Shown: positions 1-12,220 of the stretch, in pieces
Layout of the letters: each line of letters starts with the position of its first letter
How positions within the stretch are numbered: the stretch's first letter is position 1
Assembly (NCBI GenBank): GCA_019137255.1
Contig: WPDH01000016.1
Location: 109,369 to 173,368, forward strand
DNA from: Corinectria fuckeliana
Taxonomy: Eukaryota; Ascomycota; Sordariomycetes; Hypocreales; Nectriaceae
DNA length: 64,000 nucleotides
Reading direction: 5' to 3'
Program-made: the position numbers and the translations under genes
Notes under the pieces: model-generated
The model's input: only the letters and a program-made list of their open reading frames with translations
What the model was told of the DNA's origin: nothing
Databases searched by the model: none

Positions 1-2611
1 GGTGCAGGGTAATGAAGGATGGGCCGAGATTGAGATGGGATTTGCTCGTCAGTTGGCGGGGCCCTCTTCGGGCGACGGCGGCGGGATGGTTAGGTTGCAA
101 ATCAGGAATCAAGGCGGCACATTGGGCTTGGCCGAGGCGACTGATGCCGGATGGTTGGTTGGCTATTGGCTTCCGGTCGTCACTTACAGTATTATGGGTT
201 GAAAGGTGATCATCGTAAACATAGCAGTTGTCGTACACCTAAGTAAGTATTGGGTAATAGTCCATGTAAACCCAAGTATTCGTACTTGGCAACAATACTC
301 TTATACCTTGGCTAATGGGTAACTTGGCAACACATGATAAAGGGATCAGATCGACGAAGTACCTACGCAGTGCAACAATCCAAGCCAGGCGTTGGTTGGC
401 CTGAGAAGCTGAGCTGCGATTTTACAACTAAAAAGCATGCAAGACTTGTCGAGGTCAACTCCCTTGCCCAATGTCTCTCCTTGTGATCCCGTACCTACGT
501 TAGCTTGGAGAACATCCCTGCAAATGCGCAACGCATCATTGACGTACAGGCAACACCTGCGAGCATACCGACGGGGTTGCAGGGGGATCGGACAAAGCGT
601 GACTACTTCGTATAGTAAGTAGGTGGGAAGAGGATACTTAAATTGACATCGTAAGAAGAAAATTGGGACAAGGGGAGCTGAAGATAGTATGTATTTGTCT
701 AAATCTCGGCAATTTGTAAGTCAGAATACCTTGGTCTTGGTAGTTGATTACCCGGGAAGATGAATCGAAAACTTGATGTACGAGCAGACAGGACAATCAT
801 ATTACGGCTTTCTGTAATACTTCGTATCTTAGTACCTGTTCGTGTCTAGTACTCCTTAAGGTAGGTTGCTAGTTTGAGTGAGGTAGTCGCGGACTCTATG
901 GAGTAAGGCGCAACGCGTCTTGTGCTCGTATCTTTTTCTTTCTTTCTTTTTCTTCGGGGTCTCAATACTCATCACTTGCTGGTTGGTTGATTACCTGACC
1001 ATTTTCCTTTTTCTCCTTTTTCTTTCTTTTTCTTCCCTTTTTTTCCTTTTTTTCCCTTTCGCTCATCAAAGTCAACGAAGCTTCATCAAGCCCCATCGTT
1101 TGTGTTGTTTGGAAGAGAGCACGGACACTCCCTGCTGCAGTCTCTTCCCGTATCACGCGTCGTGGTCGGTCGGTCGAGGCCGTGGTCGGGTTCGTGCGTC
1201 GTCTTACGATTTCACCAAGAACACACGTAAAATTCCAGCAGTATAGTCTAGCTTACAGCAGCTAGGGCATCCGGTGCCGTCACTGTTCATGCCCTCAACT
1301 CTTCATTGGACTGGGACTGTCTTGAACAACTCTCAATCAACCCCCCCACCACACCCGGGCTAGTAGCTACCGACGTAGTGCCCGTGCCGATCCGCCAGTG
1401 AGCGCGTCCCAGGCATTTTCTTGGTGTGCCCAGCCCCCCCCCAAACTTTACAGCGCAGAGACGCCACTAGGTACCCTGGCGCCCCTTACTTAGGCCTTCA
1501 AGCCCTGTCTGTCCGGCGCCTCGTGGGGCCTTGCTTGGCCTCTCGTTGGGGCTCCGCTCCGTTCACCGCCTGCCCGCCTTGTAAACAAGCTCTCTCTCTT
1601 GGCCTCGGATCTACTTACTACTAACCTCTCGCTCTCGCCCAACTTCCACTCCGCGCGCGCCGGCCGTATAAGATCAGTCCCCCACGATCCCGCGATCCCT
1701 TCCCACCGCCTTCGCCATGCCACTGCCTTCGCCTGCGCCTGCGTCTCGTTCTTGCTAGTCCCTCGTTTGATATTCCTGCCTCTTCGTACATAGACACAGG
1801 CAGGCAGACAGACACCATTCGCTCAGCTCTGTCCTGGCTTGCGCCGTCGTTCTCTCGCACCGCGTTCGCTCGCCGCGGCTTGCCGTTCGCATCGCCCGTC
1901 TCCGTACCCTCGTTGGCCCTATCCGACGCCCGCCGCCTCTTGCTTTACACACTCTCTCACCACTCCGCCTCGCCTTCTTTCCTCGCTCTTGACTCCCTCT
2001 TCGCTACGTCAACCGCCGCTGATCTCGGGACAGGCCAATTGGCCTCGGAGTCGTCCGTCTCCTTCTGTGCCGCGCTGCGTCGCCTGCCTCTCATTCTGTC
2101 GCTGACGCTCCGCTCCGCTCATTTCATCCTCCACCTCAGCCTCTGGCCAACCATCACCACCAGTCCTCGGACCCAATCACAGCCCGCCAGCTGTCGCGCA
2201 TCCTCTTCAACCTTGGCCTCTCTCGCCCTATTCTTCCTGGGCTGCCTCGCGTTGGGCTGCATTGTGCGAGCTGCTGCACTGAGCTGCATTGCGCTTCGCT
2301 TCGCTCCGCTGCGCATTCCGCTGCAGCTGTGGAGCTGCTCTGTCCGTTAGTTCAGCCAACCTCTTTCTTGTCTCGCCCGTTTTCCCTTCCTTTCCCTGCC
2401 TCCATTTCGTCACTTCGATTTACTCTCACCCAGGAGGCCTGTCGCCCGTGCTTTCATTCATATGCGAGGCTGTCCTCCCCCCCCCCCCCGTCTAGCCCCC
2501 GGCCACTACCCCGAGTCTTGCTGCCAGAGCCCCAGAGCCCCAGTCGTGGACCCTCTTTGTCTAACTCATCAAAGCTTCCCTTCCTGCTCTGGATAGTCGC
2601 GCTTGGGCTGC
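1..2611. other. Gene-free upstream region and likely 5' leader of the 14-3-3-like gene
   Basis: I see no convincing gene here. The region holds a nearly pure pyrimidine tract at about 928-1068 and a strongly C/T-rich stretch from about 1380 to 2600, typical of fungal promoters and 5' leaders. There is a run of 13 C at 2477-2489 and a weak TATA-like hexamer at 1667. The long open frame at 1880-2350 is leucine/serine-rich because of the pyrimidine bias, lacks an ATG that scores above its surroundings, and resembles no family I know. Confidence 0.6.
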
Positions 2612-3580
2612 ATGGCGTCTTCCGAGGTTGATCAGAAGTTTCTCGGCAAGCTGGCCAAAGCTGTCGAGAACGACAATCCTCTGTTGTCATCCATGCTCTT
2701 CAAGATCCTCGGCCTTTCTCTGAACCTCGCCGAGCAGCTTGTCGCCGCCAAGAAGCAGCGCCGTCCCGATTACGAACCCAGCCCCAACGCCCTGCGCCGC
2801 GTCTTGCACATTATTTGGCTCTCCCGCGAGGGACGCGTGATGCTCGAGCAATACGTCCTACCCATGGTTGGCAACTATGTCGAGCTCAAGGTCCTCGCCT
2901 ATAAGCTACGGGCATCTTTCTCTCACATCTTCGCCCTCTTTCACAACACGCCCGCCGTCTCCAACATGGGCCGATGGACCCCCGACGTGACGGCTGTTCT
3001 GACCCCTCGGATGGACAAGGGAAAAGGTCGAGCAATTGACCTGGACGTGGAGTCGAGACCATCGTCAGTTCAACCTACCCATCCCCTCGAGGGCGGTCCT
3101 GTCCTACCTCCGCCTGGTTTCGAGGTACAGAACACTCCGCTGTCGCCCGCATTCCTTCTTCCCGTCAGGGATTACCTCCCACAGGCTAGGCAACATTTCC
3201 TCGAGGCCATCGAACTTGCCGACCGCCTCCTCTGGGGCTCGCACTCCCTCCGACTCTCTGTCAAGACCGAGTACGCTGCCTTCCTGTACGAGTGTGCCCA
3301 CGACGCCGATGCCAGTCGCAAGCTAGCCAAGGAGACGATTTCTGAAGTGTACGACGCCACTGAAGGCATGGACGACGACATGTTCCAGGACGCTTGCGAG
3401 CTGGTCACTGTTCTTGGCAAGATGATGAGGCGCGGTCTCGGCTCCAGCAACACCTTGCGCAGCAAAGGCCAGGGCTCGAATGCTACTCCAATGGCGAGAC
3501 CTACGCCGCCGGTAGCTACGCCACCTGCAGCCATGGCGCCGGCAGCAATCCTGCCTCCTGGGATGGAGAACCCGATATGA
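2612..3580 (+). CDS. Divergent 14-3-3-like protein
   Basis: Intronless gene of 322 residues; the start is the ATG at 2612, since the frame upstream lacks an ATG. Residues 1-115 form a conserved helical block (motifs LHIIWLSREGR near 65-75 and GNYVELKVLAYKLRASF near 87-103). Residues 120-185 are a Pro/Ser-rich linker, and residues 188-276 (QARQHFLEAIELADRLL to LVTVLGKMMRRG) read like the C-terminal helices of 14-3-3 proteins, where the HPxRLxL-type segment appears as HSLRLSVKTEYAAFLYE. Known 14-3-3 proteins bind phosphoserine/threonine clients as dimers. Here the phosphopeptide pocket residues are not obviously kept, so client binding is uncertain. The gene converges on the Myb-like gene downstream. 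The 14-3-3 relationship is likely but distant; the gene is ascomycete-type and probably a paralogue of the canonical essential 14-3-3. Confidence 0.7.
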   Translation: MASSEVDQKFLGKLAKAVENDNPLLSSMLFKILGLSLNLAEQLVAAKKQRRPDYEPSPNALRRVLHIIWLSREGRVMLEQYVLPMVGNYVELKVLAYKLRASFSHIFALFHNTPAVSNMGRWTPDVTAVLTPRMDKGKGRAIDLDVESRPSSVQPTHPLEGGPVLPPPGFEVQNTPLSPAFLLPVRDYLPQARQHFLEAIELADRLLWGSHSLRLSVKTEYAAFLYECAHDADASRKLAKETISEVYDATEGMDDDMFQDACELVTVLGKMMRRGLGSSNTLRSKGQGSNATPMARPTPPVATPPAAMAPAAILPPGMENPI

Positions 3581-4625
3581 CATTTGCCAGGGCTAGGATT
3601 CTATTAATTATGTACGGCATCGTACCAATCAGGTTTAAATGGTGGCTATGGTTGGCATCGCTACCTGCTCGCCCCATCCCGCTCTCGGCATCGAGTCAGA
3701 CGACACGAAGTGTTCCAGAGGCCATGGCAACCAACTCGCGTGTATTCGACCTGTCGGATTTCTTATTAGTCTTGGATGGAGTTGATGCACTTCGGCGGGC
3801 CGTTCCGCGCCGCATTCTATGTGGGTGGGACACTCTCAGACACCACGCCGGACGCACGGTTATCAGATAATTAGGCTTCAGCTTGGTGCAACATTGCCGA
3901 GGCAAACGCGTCTACGAGGAGTAAGGCGAACGTCTTTGGGAACTTTGGAGCGCTTACTGGAATGTAATACTTGCGCCCCTGGATTCAGGGGCCGCGGGCA
4001 CGGATCCTGTCTTGTGCTCACCATCTTCATTTCGAATCTGTCGTTTGATACCCGGGTCTTCCCATATCTTTTTATTTTTGTTTTTATTTTTGTTTTTATT
4101 TTTTGTTTTGGACAGGTGCGTTCATCTCGTCTTCACGGTAGGGGTTAGCATGGTATGCTGGGACGGCGCTTGGCCAAGTTGCTGATTTGTTTTTGGGAAT
4201 AGACAAAGGGGGAGAGTCGAGGGGATTTTGCATTGTGCGACAGATGTACGAGTAGTATGTTACTGACCAAACTTGGACATTTGCATTTTCAACTATCGGC
4301 ATTTTTTACCCTGCCTGGACCATCTCTGAGCCGTTGGACGACAAGACGCGGCCCCCGAGACAACCTGTTCTCGAATACTCAATCTATTTGGAGCCAACAA
4401 AACAGTGGGACGCTGGCCGTTCTCCAGCCCATCTTGGCCCCCCTCAGCTGTGTTGACTCTATTCCCATGAGTTTCAACATCTATGAAACGCCTCGATTGG
4501 AGTTCTGCCCTGAAAACGCCCTTTCGAATCGCATTACGCATCATAATTCTGCCCACCCCAAGAGAGCCACGGGATGAACAGCTTCCTTCACCCGAGACAG
4601 CCGACCATGACCCAGTTCAAACGTC
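3581..4625. other. Convergent intergenic region (3' flanks)
   Basis: Holds the 3' flanks of the 14-3-3-like gene and the Myb-like gene. The only distinct structure is the T-rich tandem repeat at 4067-4108. No coding signal or RNA gene was seen. Confidence 0.6.
4067..4108 (+). repeat. T-rich tandem repeat, period about 12
   Basis: The unit TTTTTATTTTTG is repeated about three times with small changes, in the intergenic region between two convergent genes. Such T-rich tracts are common near fungal 3' ends. Confidence 0.7.
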
Positions 4626-6149
4626 TCATTCAGTTTCTGGATGCTCGAAATCCTCGCGTGACACCTTGCTGACCCATTTCTCAACCTTTTTCAGACGGTC
4701 AGCCAGCTCCAGTTCGCCCCTCCGGCGAGTCCTTGCGTTTTCCGCCTCCTCAGCTCGCTCACATCTGGCGCGGATGGCGGCGAGTGGCACCATGCGGCCG
4801 GTGACGTTGAAGAAGTTGGCCTGCATCTCGAGCCAGCGCGACCGCTTCTGTTTGCTGTCGAGGGCAGCCAGCAGGTCGCAGTCCCGCTCGCCAAGGTAGG
4901 CGTCCGGCTCGGGGTGGATGGCCGCGGGGTACAGGCCGGCGTAGATGTGGTTCTGGAGGTAGCACATCTCGCCATGCTTCTCCGAGTCGCCGTAGCCGGG
5001 CTGGGAGAGGGAGGATGACTCTGCCGAAGACGATGTAGCGGAGGATTCGGACGAGGCTTCTTCTCCCGAGAGCATCTGCCGTGTCTGGCACTGAGTCTCT
5101 TTTGCCTTGGCCTTGGCTTGTTTGTTCTCAGCGGCTACCTTGTCGTTTCGGGCGCCTTTGTGCCATCTGGAGTTGTTTGTGGCCTGCTTCCCCTTCCCCT
5201 TCCACTTAGGCTTGCCATCGACCGTCTCCCGGAGGGCGATAACCGGGGAGGCTGGAGCCTTGTCGTTGTTGCCCTCATGCTCCTCGACCGGGCTGGCCTC
5301 ATCATCCACCTGATCAGTGCCGCTTAGTGGCTCAGGCTCATCTGTCGAGTGCGGGCGAGGCTGGTCCTTGATGATCTGCCAGCGGGCCCTCACATCCTTC
5401 TTGTTCTTGTTGAGAGCACCACTGATGTCGGCCCAAGTGGCTCCGTCTTCCTTCATCCCCCTGAGGAGGCAGTCTTGCGAGATGGACCACTCCGGGTCAT
5501 CGTGAACGCTGCTCTGCTTGGAGGTAGTCGTGTTGCCGTTTGAAGTGGAAGCGCCGGATTCGCCTTGACCGCTTTTCTGAGGGTTCGTCGAGTCGTTATT
5601 TACGGAGGACTCTGGCTGGCTTGAGGTGTTGTTGTCGTTGGTGCTCGCGTCATTGGTCGACATCTCCGAGTCGGAATTCTTCCTGTTCTTCTTCTTCTTC
5701 TTGCCCCTACCCGCTGATGGTTCGCTCTGGGTATCGGTGAAGCCTTCATTCTTGCCACTTTGGCTAGACGCTTGGGAGCTGTCAGGCTTGCTAGAGCTTT
5801 GAGGCTGGCCGCCGTCTTTCAGGCACCTGTCCTTTAGACACCCCTCGTGCCCTTTCCCCCTTTCGCAAGTGCTCCCCGACGAGGCGTCAGAATCTCCGGC
5901 CGAGTTGTCGTTGCTGACAGCCCTGGAAGAGCCACTGCTAGACTTGTCATCTGACGTGACCTCGGCTTCCTTGGACTCCTCGGCTGAGTTTTCGGGCTCC
6001 TCGGATGCTTCCATTTCGGACGTGATTGGTGAGGCATCCGGGGAGCTGTCCTGCGTGGTCGCTTCTGTGTTGTGCGGCATAATGGGGTTACCCAACCAGG
6101 CGTTGGCTAACGAGAGGTGCGTGTGTTCAGGAGATGCCGCAGGATCCAT
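4626..6149 (-). CDS. Myb-like DNA-binding domain protein
   Basis: Intronless frame of 507 residues. The N-terminal 215 residues are disordered, Ser/Asn/Asp/Glu-rich, with a basic KKKKK patch near 150-155 that could be a nuclear localisation signal. Residues 219-262 carry a Myb/SANT-like unit (tryptophans in PEWS, ATWADI and ARWQII; the third is followed by the recognition-helix pattern KKDVRARW). A low-complexity middle leads to a conserved C-terminal module at about 393-507, with motif WLEMQANFFNVTGRMVPLAAIRARCE and a terminal coiled-coil-like helix. This arrangement is a frequent Sordariomycete family of unknown target. A nuclear DNA-binding role is inferred from the Myb unit only. It is transcribed divergently from the DUF4202 gene. 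Confidence 0.8.
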   Translation of the reverse strand: MDPAASPEHTHLSLANAWLGNPIMPHNTEATTQDSSPDASPITSEMEASEEPENSAEESKEAEVTSDDKSSSGSSRAVSNDNSAGDSDASSGSTCERGKGHEGCLKDRCLKDGGQPQSSSKPDSSQASSQSGKNEGFTDTQSEPSAGRGKKKKKNRKNSDSEMSTNDASTNDNNTSSQPESSVNNDSTNPQKSGQGESGASTSNGNTTTSKQSSVHDDPEWSISQDCLLRGMKEDGATWADISGALNKNKKDVRARWQIIKDQPRPHSTDEPEPLSGTDQVDDEASPVEEHEGNNDKAPASPVIALRETVDGKPKWKGKGKQATNNSRWHKGARNDKVAAENKQAKAKAKETQCQTRQMLSGEEASSESSATSSSAESSSLSQPGYGDSEKHGEMCYLQNHIYAGLYPAAIHPEPDAYLGERDCDLLAALDSKQKRSRWLEMQANFFNVTGRMVPLAAIRARCERAEEAENARTRRRGELELADRLKKVEKWVSKVSREDFEHPETE

Positions 6150-7208
6150 GGCTTCGCAAAGGGCTGGAGGGTTGGGTCAGCTTTTAAGAGTGGACGTACT
6201 GAATATGCGCCAACGCAGATGAAGGGAGAATAAATCACATACCTTGGGATTGTTGCTATCCCCAAGTTGAAAGCCGCGGATGCACAGATATAATGCTTTT
6301 ATGGATGGCGTGTTGGACAATACGACGAAGCTTTAACGACGTGTTTGCTATCTCGGCTTTGCGATGGGAGTCAGAGATGAGCTCGCGAATAGGAGCAAAC
6401 TGATTCCCTTGGCCCTCAGCACTCTGGCTTTGGTGGAACCGGACGACGCAAAGAAAAATTGTTCTCGTGCGGGACGAGATTGTTTTACGCAACCTGATTG
6501 CTACCAGTCTTGAGAAGATTTGTCCTTACTTGGCCATCGTCGTTACGTGGCAAGGAAAGAGGAGTAAGGCCCTGAGGGCTTTACAGAGAGGGAAAGCGAA
6601 GAACTTGACGAAGCGGAGTGGAAACGTTGTGAATCAAAGCCCCCAGCTGCGATGGACGGGCGTTACAGCTGACGAGTTGGGATGAGCAGCTGGCGAGGTT
6701 CTGAATAGGATAATAGCAAGACTAGTGCTATTGGCCCATTGTTGCCGGCACTTTGAGAGCGAGAGTGAATGTAGTTCTGCATCGCTTGATGTCGGAGACG
6801 ACAACAGTAAGGCTTCCGTAGTAGTGAATGTGAGTAGATGACAAGTGAGGCTTGTTGATTGATCTGGTTAGCTTAGGTCCTCTTCGCACAGCTTGAAAGC
6901 CGTGGCGTCGTAGTCTAGAAAGCAAGGTAATTGATTACCTACTTAGTACTTAGTATCTACTGCATACTTGGGTAGATTGAGTAGATAGTCACTCGATGGG
7001 GAGAATGGGCCCAATGGGACGTTTTGGTCCATGATTTCGCTGACTCACCACAAAAGCACCTCAACTCCCTCTCCGTCTCATGCATCACATATATGATAAG
7101 CCTCATGTCCAACGACTCACGATAAGGTCGTTGCCCGTCTCCGATTCTCCACGCCGCTGCGCCTCTCACTCAGTCTTTGCCAGAATCCCCTCGCCAACAA
7201 AGACCCCC
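6150..7208. other. Shared divergent promoter region
   Basis: Lies between the starts of the Myb-like gene (minus) and the DUF4202 gene (plus). It is AT-richer than its neighbours around 6930-6990, with TAC/TAG-type short motifs. No gene or RNA was recognised. Confidence 0.5.
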
Positions 7209-7835
7209 ATGGCCGCCGACCTACCTCCGCTCCCCGCGCAATATGCTCGCGGCCTCGACCTCATCGACGCAGCCCACGCCGAGGACCCCAAAACCATCCC
7301 CAGCCCCGACGACACGACGACCCCGTACGAACTTCACTATGCTCGCAAGATGACCAAGTGGCTCGCCCTGCGAAGCCCCGACGCCGCTCCCGTGCTCCAG
7401 CTGGCCTGCCGCGCCCAGCACTTCAGAAGGTGGGAGATCCCTCGCAGCGACTATCCCATGACTCGCCCGGAATATCTCACGTGGCGCTCCAAGCTCAAGG
7501 CCCAGGCCGCCGCCCAGGTCGTCGAGCTGCTTGCCTCGCCTGCCATTCAACCTGCCATCCCCGAGGCAGACCGGAACCGCGTCGCCGCCCTGATCCGCAA
7601 GGAGGACCTCGCTTCCGACGAGCAGACGCAGGTCCTCGAGGACGTGGCTTGCCTGGTGTTCCTCGACGACCAGTTGGACGGCTTTGAGAGCAAGTCCGAC
7701 GTTGACGAGGACAAGATAGTCGGCATCCTCCGCAAGACCTGGGGCAAGATGGGCGACAAGGGCCGCCAGCTGGCTCTGGGCATGGAGCTGAGTGACCGAG
7801 CCCAAGAACTGATAGGAAAGGCCTTGGCATCCTAG
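7209..7835 (+). CDS. DUF4202 family protein
   Basis: Intronless gene of 208 residues from the ATG at 7209. It matches the DUF4202 family along its length: the HYARKMTKWL segment near residue 40, the central LACRAQHFRRWEIPRSDYPMT region with its conserved H-x-x-R-W at about 63-80, then LEDVACLVFLD, and KIVGILRKTWGKMGDKGR near the end. Family members occur in bacteria and fungi and are sometimes labelled glutamyl-tRNA synthetase-like, but no activity is established to my knowledge. An in-frame upstream ATG at 7080 would add 43 residues rich in Arg/Ser and poor in acidic residues, which could be a mitochondrial presequence. I prefer 7209 because homology begins there and the context CCCATGGCC is good. 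Confidence 0.85.
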   Translation: MAADLPPLPAQYARGLDLIDAAHAEDPKTIPSPDDTTTPYELHYARKMTKWLALRSPDAAPVLQLACRAQHFRRWEIPRSDYPMTRPEYLTWRSKLKAQAAAQVVELLASPAIQPAIPEADRNRVAALIRKEDLASDEQTQVLEDVACLVFLDDQLDGFESKSDVDEDKIVGILRKTWGKMGDKGRQLALGMELSDRAQELIGKALAS

Positions 7836-10413
7836 CTTGATGCTCATGCTGACCTGCCTGATGACGCCTCGGGCCTCGGGGCCTCAACAATGCAAGAAAC
7901 TCTACTCGGCCTTAGCGAAACCTCCTTGAGACATCATCATAGGGCCATACCTACGCGCACCGAGGGTTGCTTCAGCACCTGTTCCACCTGTTCCCATTGG
8001 GGCACTCCAACAAATTCTTCGTGTCCCAAGGCATGTCAGATCTCCAAACAAAAAACCAAAAAAAACCCCCCCATAAACCACCTAACTGCCCAGGGCTATG
8101 GCCGGGGTCTGCATCGTTCCGCTCCTCCTTCTGTCGCTCTGTACTTGTTCTTCCAGGGGGCCACAAGAGGTCAACGTGACTTCTTCGACTCCTCTGACGT
8201 GAAGAAGGCGATCTATCCCCCTCGACACCTTTGTAACGATCGCGAGTCTTCAAGCGGATCCCCAACCGCCTATGGGAGCTGCCGTGCTATGCCCATACCA
8301 TGCCCGTATTTTTTCGGGGCCTCGTGACTTGTCCATGGGAGAGTCACCGGCCGCTGCTGATGCCGACCGCGACAACCCTGCATTTTGACGACTTGGATTG
8401 CGAGGGACGAGTGAATAAGTGAATGAGTGACAGTGCATGGCACCCACGCAGCATAGGCCTTTGTGCAACAAGAGCCAGGTATACTGCATCATGTCACTGA
8501 TCTGGGGTAGCACTAGAGATCTAGCATTCGCCCGATCCAGTACGTCACCAAGAGAAACTGTGATCATGGCGTTTCCGGGGACCTGGCAACTGGCAACAGT
8601 TCCCGGAGCTTTGCTGGATCTCGTCCTCCGGGAGATCACCGACCTATCGGAAGCATGGTTGCGGTGGCTGACGATCCGACACCAAGAGCCTTAACACTAC
8701 CGCACATCGGGCTGTGTATCATGGCGTCCCATCCCCCTGAACGCCTCCCCTCCGAGGAACACCTCGCACTTCTACAGCATTTCGATTTGGGGCCAGACAG
8801 CAGCGCCATGCATGCATTCTTTCCAATATCCAGTCCGTTGAGAATCGGGATCGTCGGGATATGGGGCATCTGATACCATCGAGTTTACCCTTATTCGTAC
8901 AGTGGCATCTCCGATATCCGCCCCACGCGGACAGCAACTATGCCGACTGGATATGACACGCGGGAAAGGAGGCTTTGTTGATTTTACAGAACTACAGGGT
9001 CGTTCAGACAGCTCGGCGCTAGTTCTTGAGAGCGCAATCTCGATAGTATCCGGATACTACGTGGAGAGGGGGGATCCTAGCTCCATGTTTCGGGGGTCCT
9101 CTGCAGTAGGTAAGTAGTTACTTAACTACCTAAGGTAGAGAGGTACTTTGCATTTGTACGTCCCCTTTCGGGTAGACTGACCCGTGAAAATGATGTATCG
9201 GATGCGGCTTGAACAAATAGATTGGGGCGGCATCCTCGACCAATTCTCGTCGAGGCCCTGCCACACTGCGATTAAACGACATCAGGTTTTTTCTTCTTGG
9301 GTTGGACTCTATGCAAGGGAGAGCTCTAAAACACCCCTCCAATGGTTGGTTCATCCTGTAAGTTGACAAGTCACAATGACCCAATTGCCACACCTCAGTA
9401 AATCTGCGACTTGGCTCACTAGCTCAGCTGCGAAGACTTCGAGGAGCAGCATTGGTCTTATCATTGAATCGGCCTGTCCAGGTCATGCTCGTGTGGGTTT
9501 GTGTGAGCCAATGTCTTTTCTTCGAGCAGGGCGAAGGGCAAGGTAGGCAAAGCAAGGTCGACCTCGACCATTCAAGGCATGTGGGTATTGTAGGAACTCG
9601 GTCAAGCGGAAAGCGAACAATCCCCCAACATTAGCACACCCTGGTTGCGCGAACAATGAATGAGATTCCTTGAGCTAGTATGTATTCGTACTTCCTCGAG
9701 GAAGTCCGGACGGCTGCCACGCTGCCTCCACGTACCGGAAGCACGGGACCAGGGCCCTCGAGGTTACTTCGGACTAAGATCCACTGTTGGTGCAAGAGAG
9801 CTGAACGCATGCTGTTTGCCATCCGAAAGCTAGGATGATTGGCTGGGGTCGTGATGGAGCCCGAAGGGTTGGTAACCAACAGCCACACCTGCGGAGCTAA
9901 TGGAAGATCCCGTCATGGCTCCTCAGCCAGCCTGGTCAACTAGTGTTGAACCATATGGACGTGCGCATTATTACTTAGCAAACAGGACAGGTTCATTCGT
10001 GCATGGCTAATCAGGGAGTGGGCTTGTAGAGAGATCTGGGATCCCCTGAAGCCAACAAAGCCGCCATGGCATAGCTGACCCAATGTTTGGTCCGTAGTCA
10101 TAAGACCATAACAGTTTCTTGCTGGCGCACGCCATCCCAACTACCGAGTTTCTGATCTTCAAGAGTGCGTCAGGAAACAAGAGTCGAGTTACGCCAAGTT
10201 GGTGCTGTATTATTGATCTCTCTTGAGTTGCATGTGAAAGGTCCGAGGTCGTCAAAGTGATTACCGACGAGCTGGGTGGGTTAGCTACCGGCGAACGGGC
10301 CTCGATTCCACTGCCTAGTCTAAGTTAGTTGAGCACTGGGCGGCATCACCGGAGATATCCTCCTTCCCATGCGCGGGTTGTGCGTGGGCAATGTGGTCAA
10401 CGGTGTGTTGTCC

Positions 10414-10447
10414 AGAGGGTCTGACGAGAGGGTCTGACGAGAGGGTC
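10414..10447 (+). repeat. 13-nt tandem repeat, 2.6 copies
   Basis: The unit AGAGGGTCTGACG occurs twice in perfect tandem (10414-10426 and 10427-10439) and is followed by 8 bases of a third copy. Confidence 0.85.
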
Positions 10448-12201
10448 GATTGATGGTCGGATAACTAGGCACGCAAGGAGCTGGGCCTAGGTTCATCCTC
10501 ATGTCCCACAAACGCTTACGCTGTGGGTGAAGAAAAACGTGAGGCTGCAGATCAAAGCCCAGGGGCCGTGACGGGAGGGAGCACAGAGCTGAACAAGGCT
10601 CCACTCAACTGAGCGCAGGAAGGGTCCTCAACGAGCGCACCCCGTCCCATCCCCCAAGACCCTGGACAGCCTGAAAATTTCGAGAGTCGGATCACGCTTG
10701 GACAGCCACGACCAAGAGTTCCCCGGCTGGCTCGCACCCGATTTCGCAGGCGGCCTGTCTTCGTCGCGGGCAACATGCGATCCTTGCGATGCGAACTTGT
10801 TAGGTTTGCTTTTTTTCCTTCAATTTCCATCTCTTTCTCTTTCTCCCTTCACCTGGTTTTTCTTCTTGTTAGGTCATCTAGAGCCCGCCTGTCACGATTG
10901 CATTTTTGCATCTCTGCTGTCTCATCGTAGCGTGTTATTACTCCAAAGCCATGCAGGAGCGGCAGTAGACGAGTTATGGTGGGCAGAAGAGTGGCGGCGG
11001 GGGCGTCCCGAGCTGAATGTTCGTTCGTCTTGGTGCCCGCCGCCCTGGCTTTTGCCCCCGGGTACGTACGAAGTAGTATGTTTTTAGCTGCCTGCCAAGG
11101 AGCCATTGTCACTCCGTCGATGAATGGGTCAACTGACGCCTGCTGGGGGGGCTTCTAGTGAGGCACCTCGCGAGGCATGGGATTATTGTATCCCATTCCC
11201 TACCCAGACTGAAATTGGCGTATCTACTGTGTTGCTGCCGTTTCCCGAGCCGGCTGTTGTGGTATCATGACATGTTTGCGTGGGAGTTTCGTTTATCTCG
11301 AATGGGCATTTGGATCTGGCAGTTGGCCAACCAGCGTGCTCCAGAGCCTCCAGATGCTCCTAACCCTGGTCATAGTCAGAGGCCTGCTTAGCTCAAATAT
11401 CATGTTCGCCACCCGGCGCCCCTCCTTTGTTGGTCTTGGCTAGGGATTAGTTATTGGAGCATGGACGGATAGTTTTAGACTCGGTTCGTCTCGTTGAGCA
11501 ATCAGCATCGCCAACCGGACATTCGAACATGTCGTCAGAAACGGAGCTCCAGCCGCATGGTACTTAGTCAAGTAGTAAAGCTCGCCAAGCTAGACCAGGG
11601 CAGGGGAAGGCCTGTTAAAGCCCTCCGGTCCAAGATCAGGCCAGCTACCCGCCCACACACATTGTCGGGAAGGCGACCTCGCAGTCCTCGGTCGGTCACC
11701 CATCAGGGGTGGAGCTACAGTGTAAGGTAGTGATGACACGCAGTCGCGCGGCGACGCATCATACCCTCGCACCCTCGTGTTCCTCGTAAGCTGAATCATG
11801 CCTAGCGCCGTCTCTGCCGTCGCCGTGGGAAGAAGAAGGGTGCCATCGGGGCACGGGGTTGGCCAGATGACGGATAGGACGTCAACGATAGCGACGAGAC
11901 AACGAGGAACGAGCCGTCGTTCGTGTGGCGATACAGATCCCAGCTGCTGCCGGTCGTGCTGCCGGTAGCGTATCCCTACCAGGGGTGAGCTGCCTGTCCT
12001 TGTCAAGCGGGCAAGTTGGCAGGATGCGAGATTGACATGTAGTGGCGGAGGGAGGTGGAGGGAGGTGAATGGGTGGAAGGACGACATGGAGAGACTGGAG
12101 AAACGGAGAGATCGACAGAGTTGTCGTTGCGAATGGCGTGTCAGATATCCCAAATTTTTGTTTGAGGTGTTGAGGAAGTAGTAGATACTACTAGTAGGTA
12201 A

Positions 12202-12220
12202 GTAGGTAGGTGCTACCTAC
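12202..12220 (+). repeat. Perfect inverted repeat, 8-bp arms
   Basis: GTAGGTAG at 12202-12209 pairs with CTACCTAC at 12213-12220 across a 3-nt loop. It belongs to the TACCTA/TAGGTA motif seen in many intergenic regions of this window. Confidence 0.8.

Noticed and set aside
1880..2350. 156-residue plus-strand open frame before the 14-3-3-like gene
   Set aside because: Leu/Ser/Ala-rich translation of a pyrimidine-biased leader, with no domain-like pattern. Overlapping frames are equally open.
11355..11370. CCTAACCCTGG as a telomerase RNA template
   Set aside because: Only seven bases of a telomere-like unit, with no repeat extension and no recognisable pseudoknot or three-way junction around it.
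11590..12153. 187-residue minus-strand open frame in the gene-free block
   Set aside because: No family resemblance, composition follows the local base bias, and it has no supporting exon structure.
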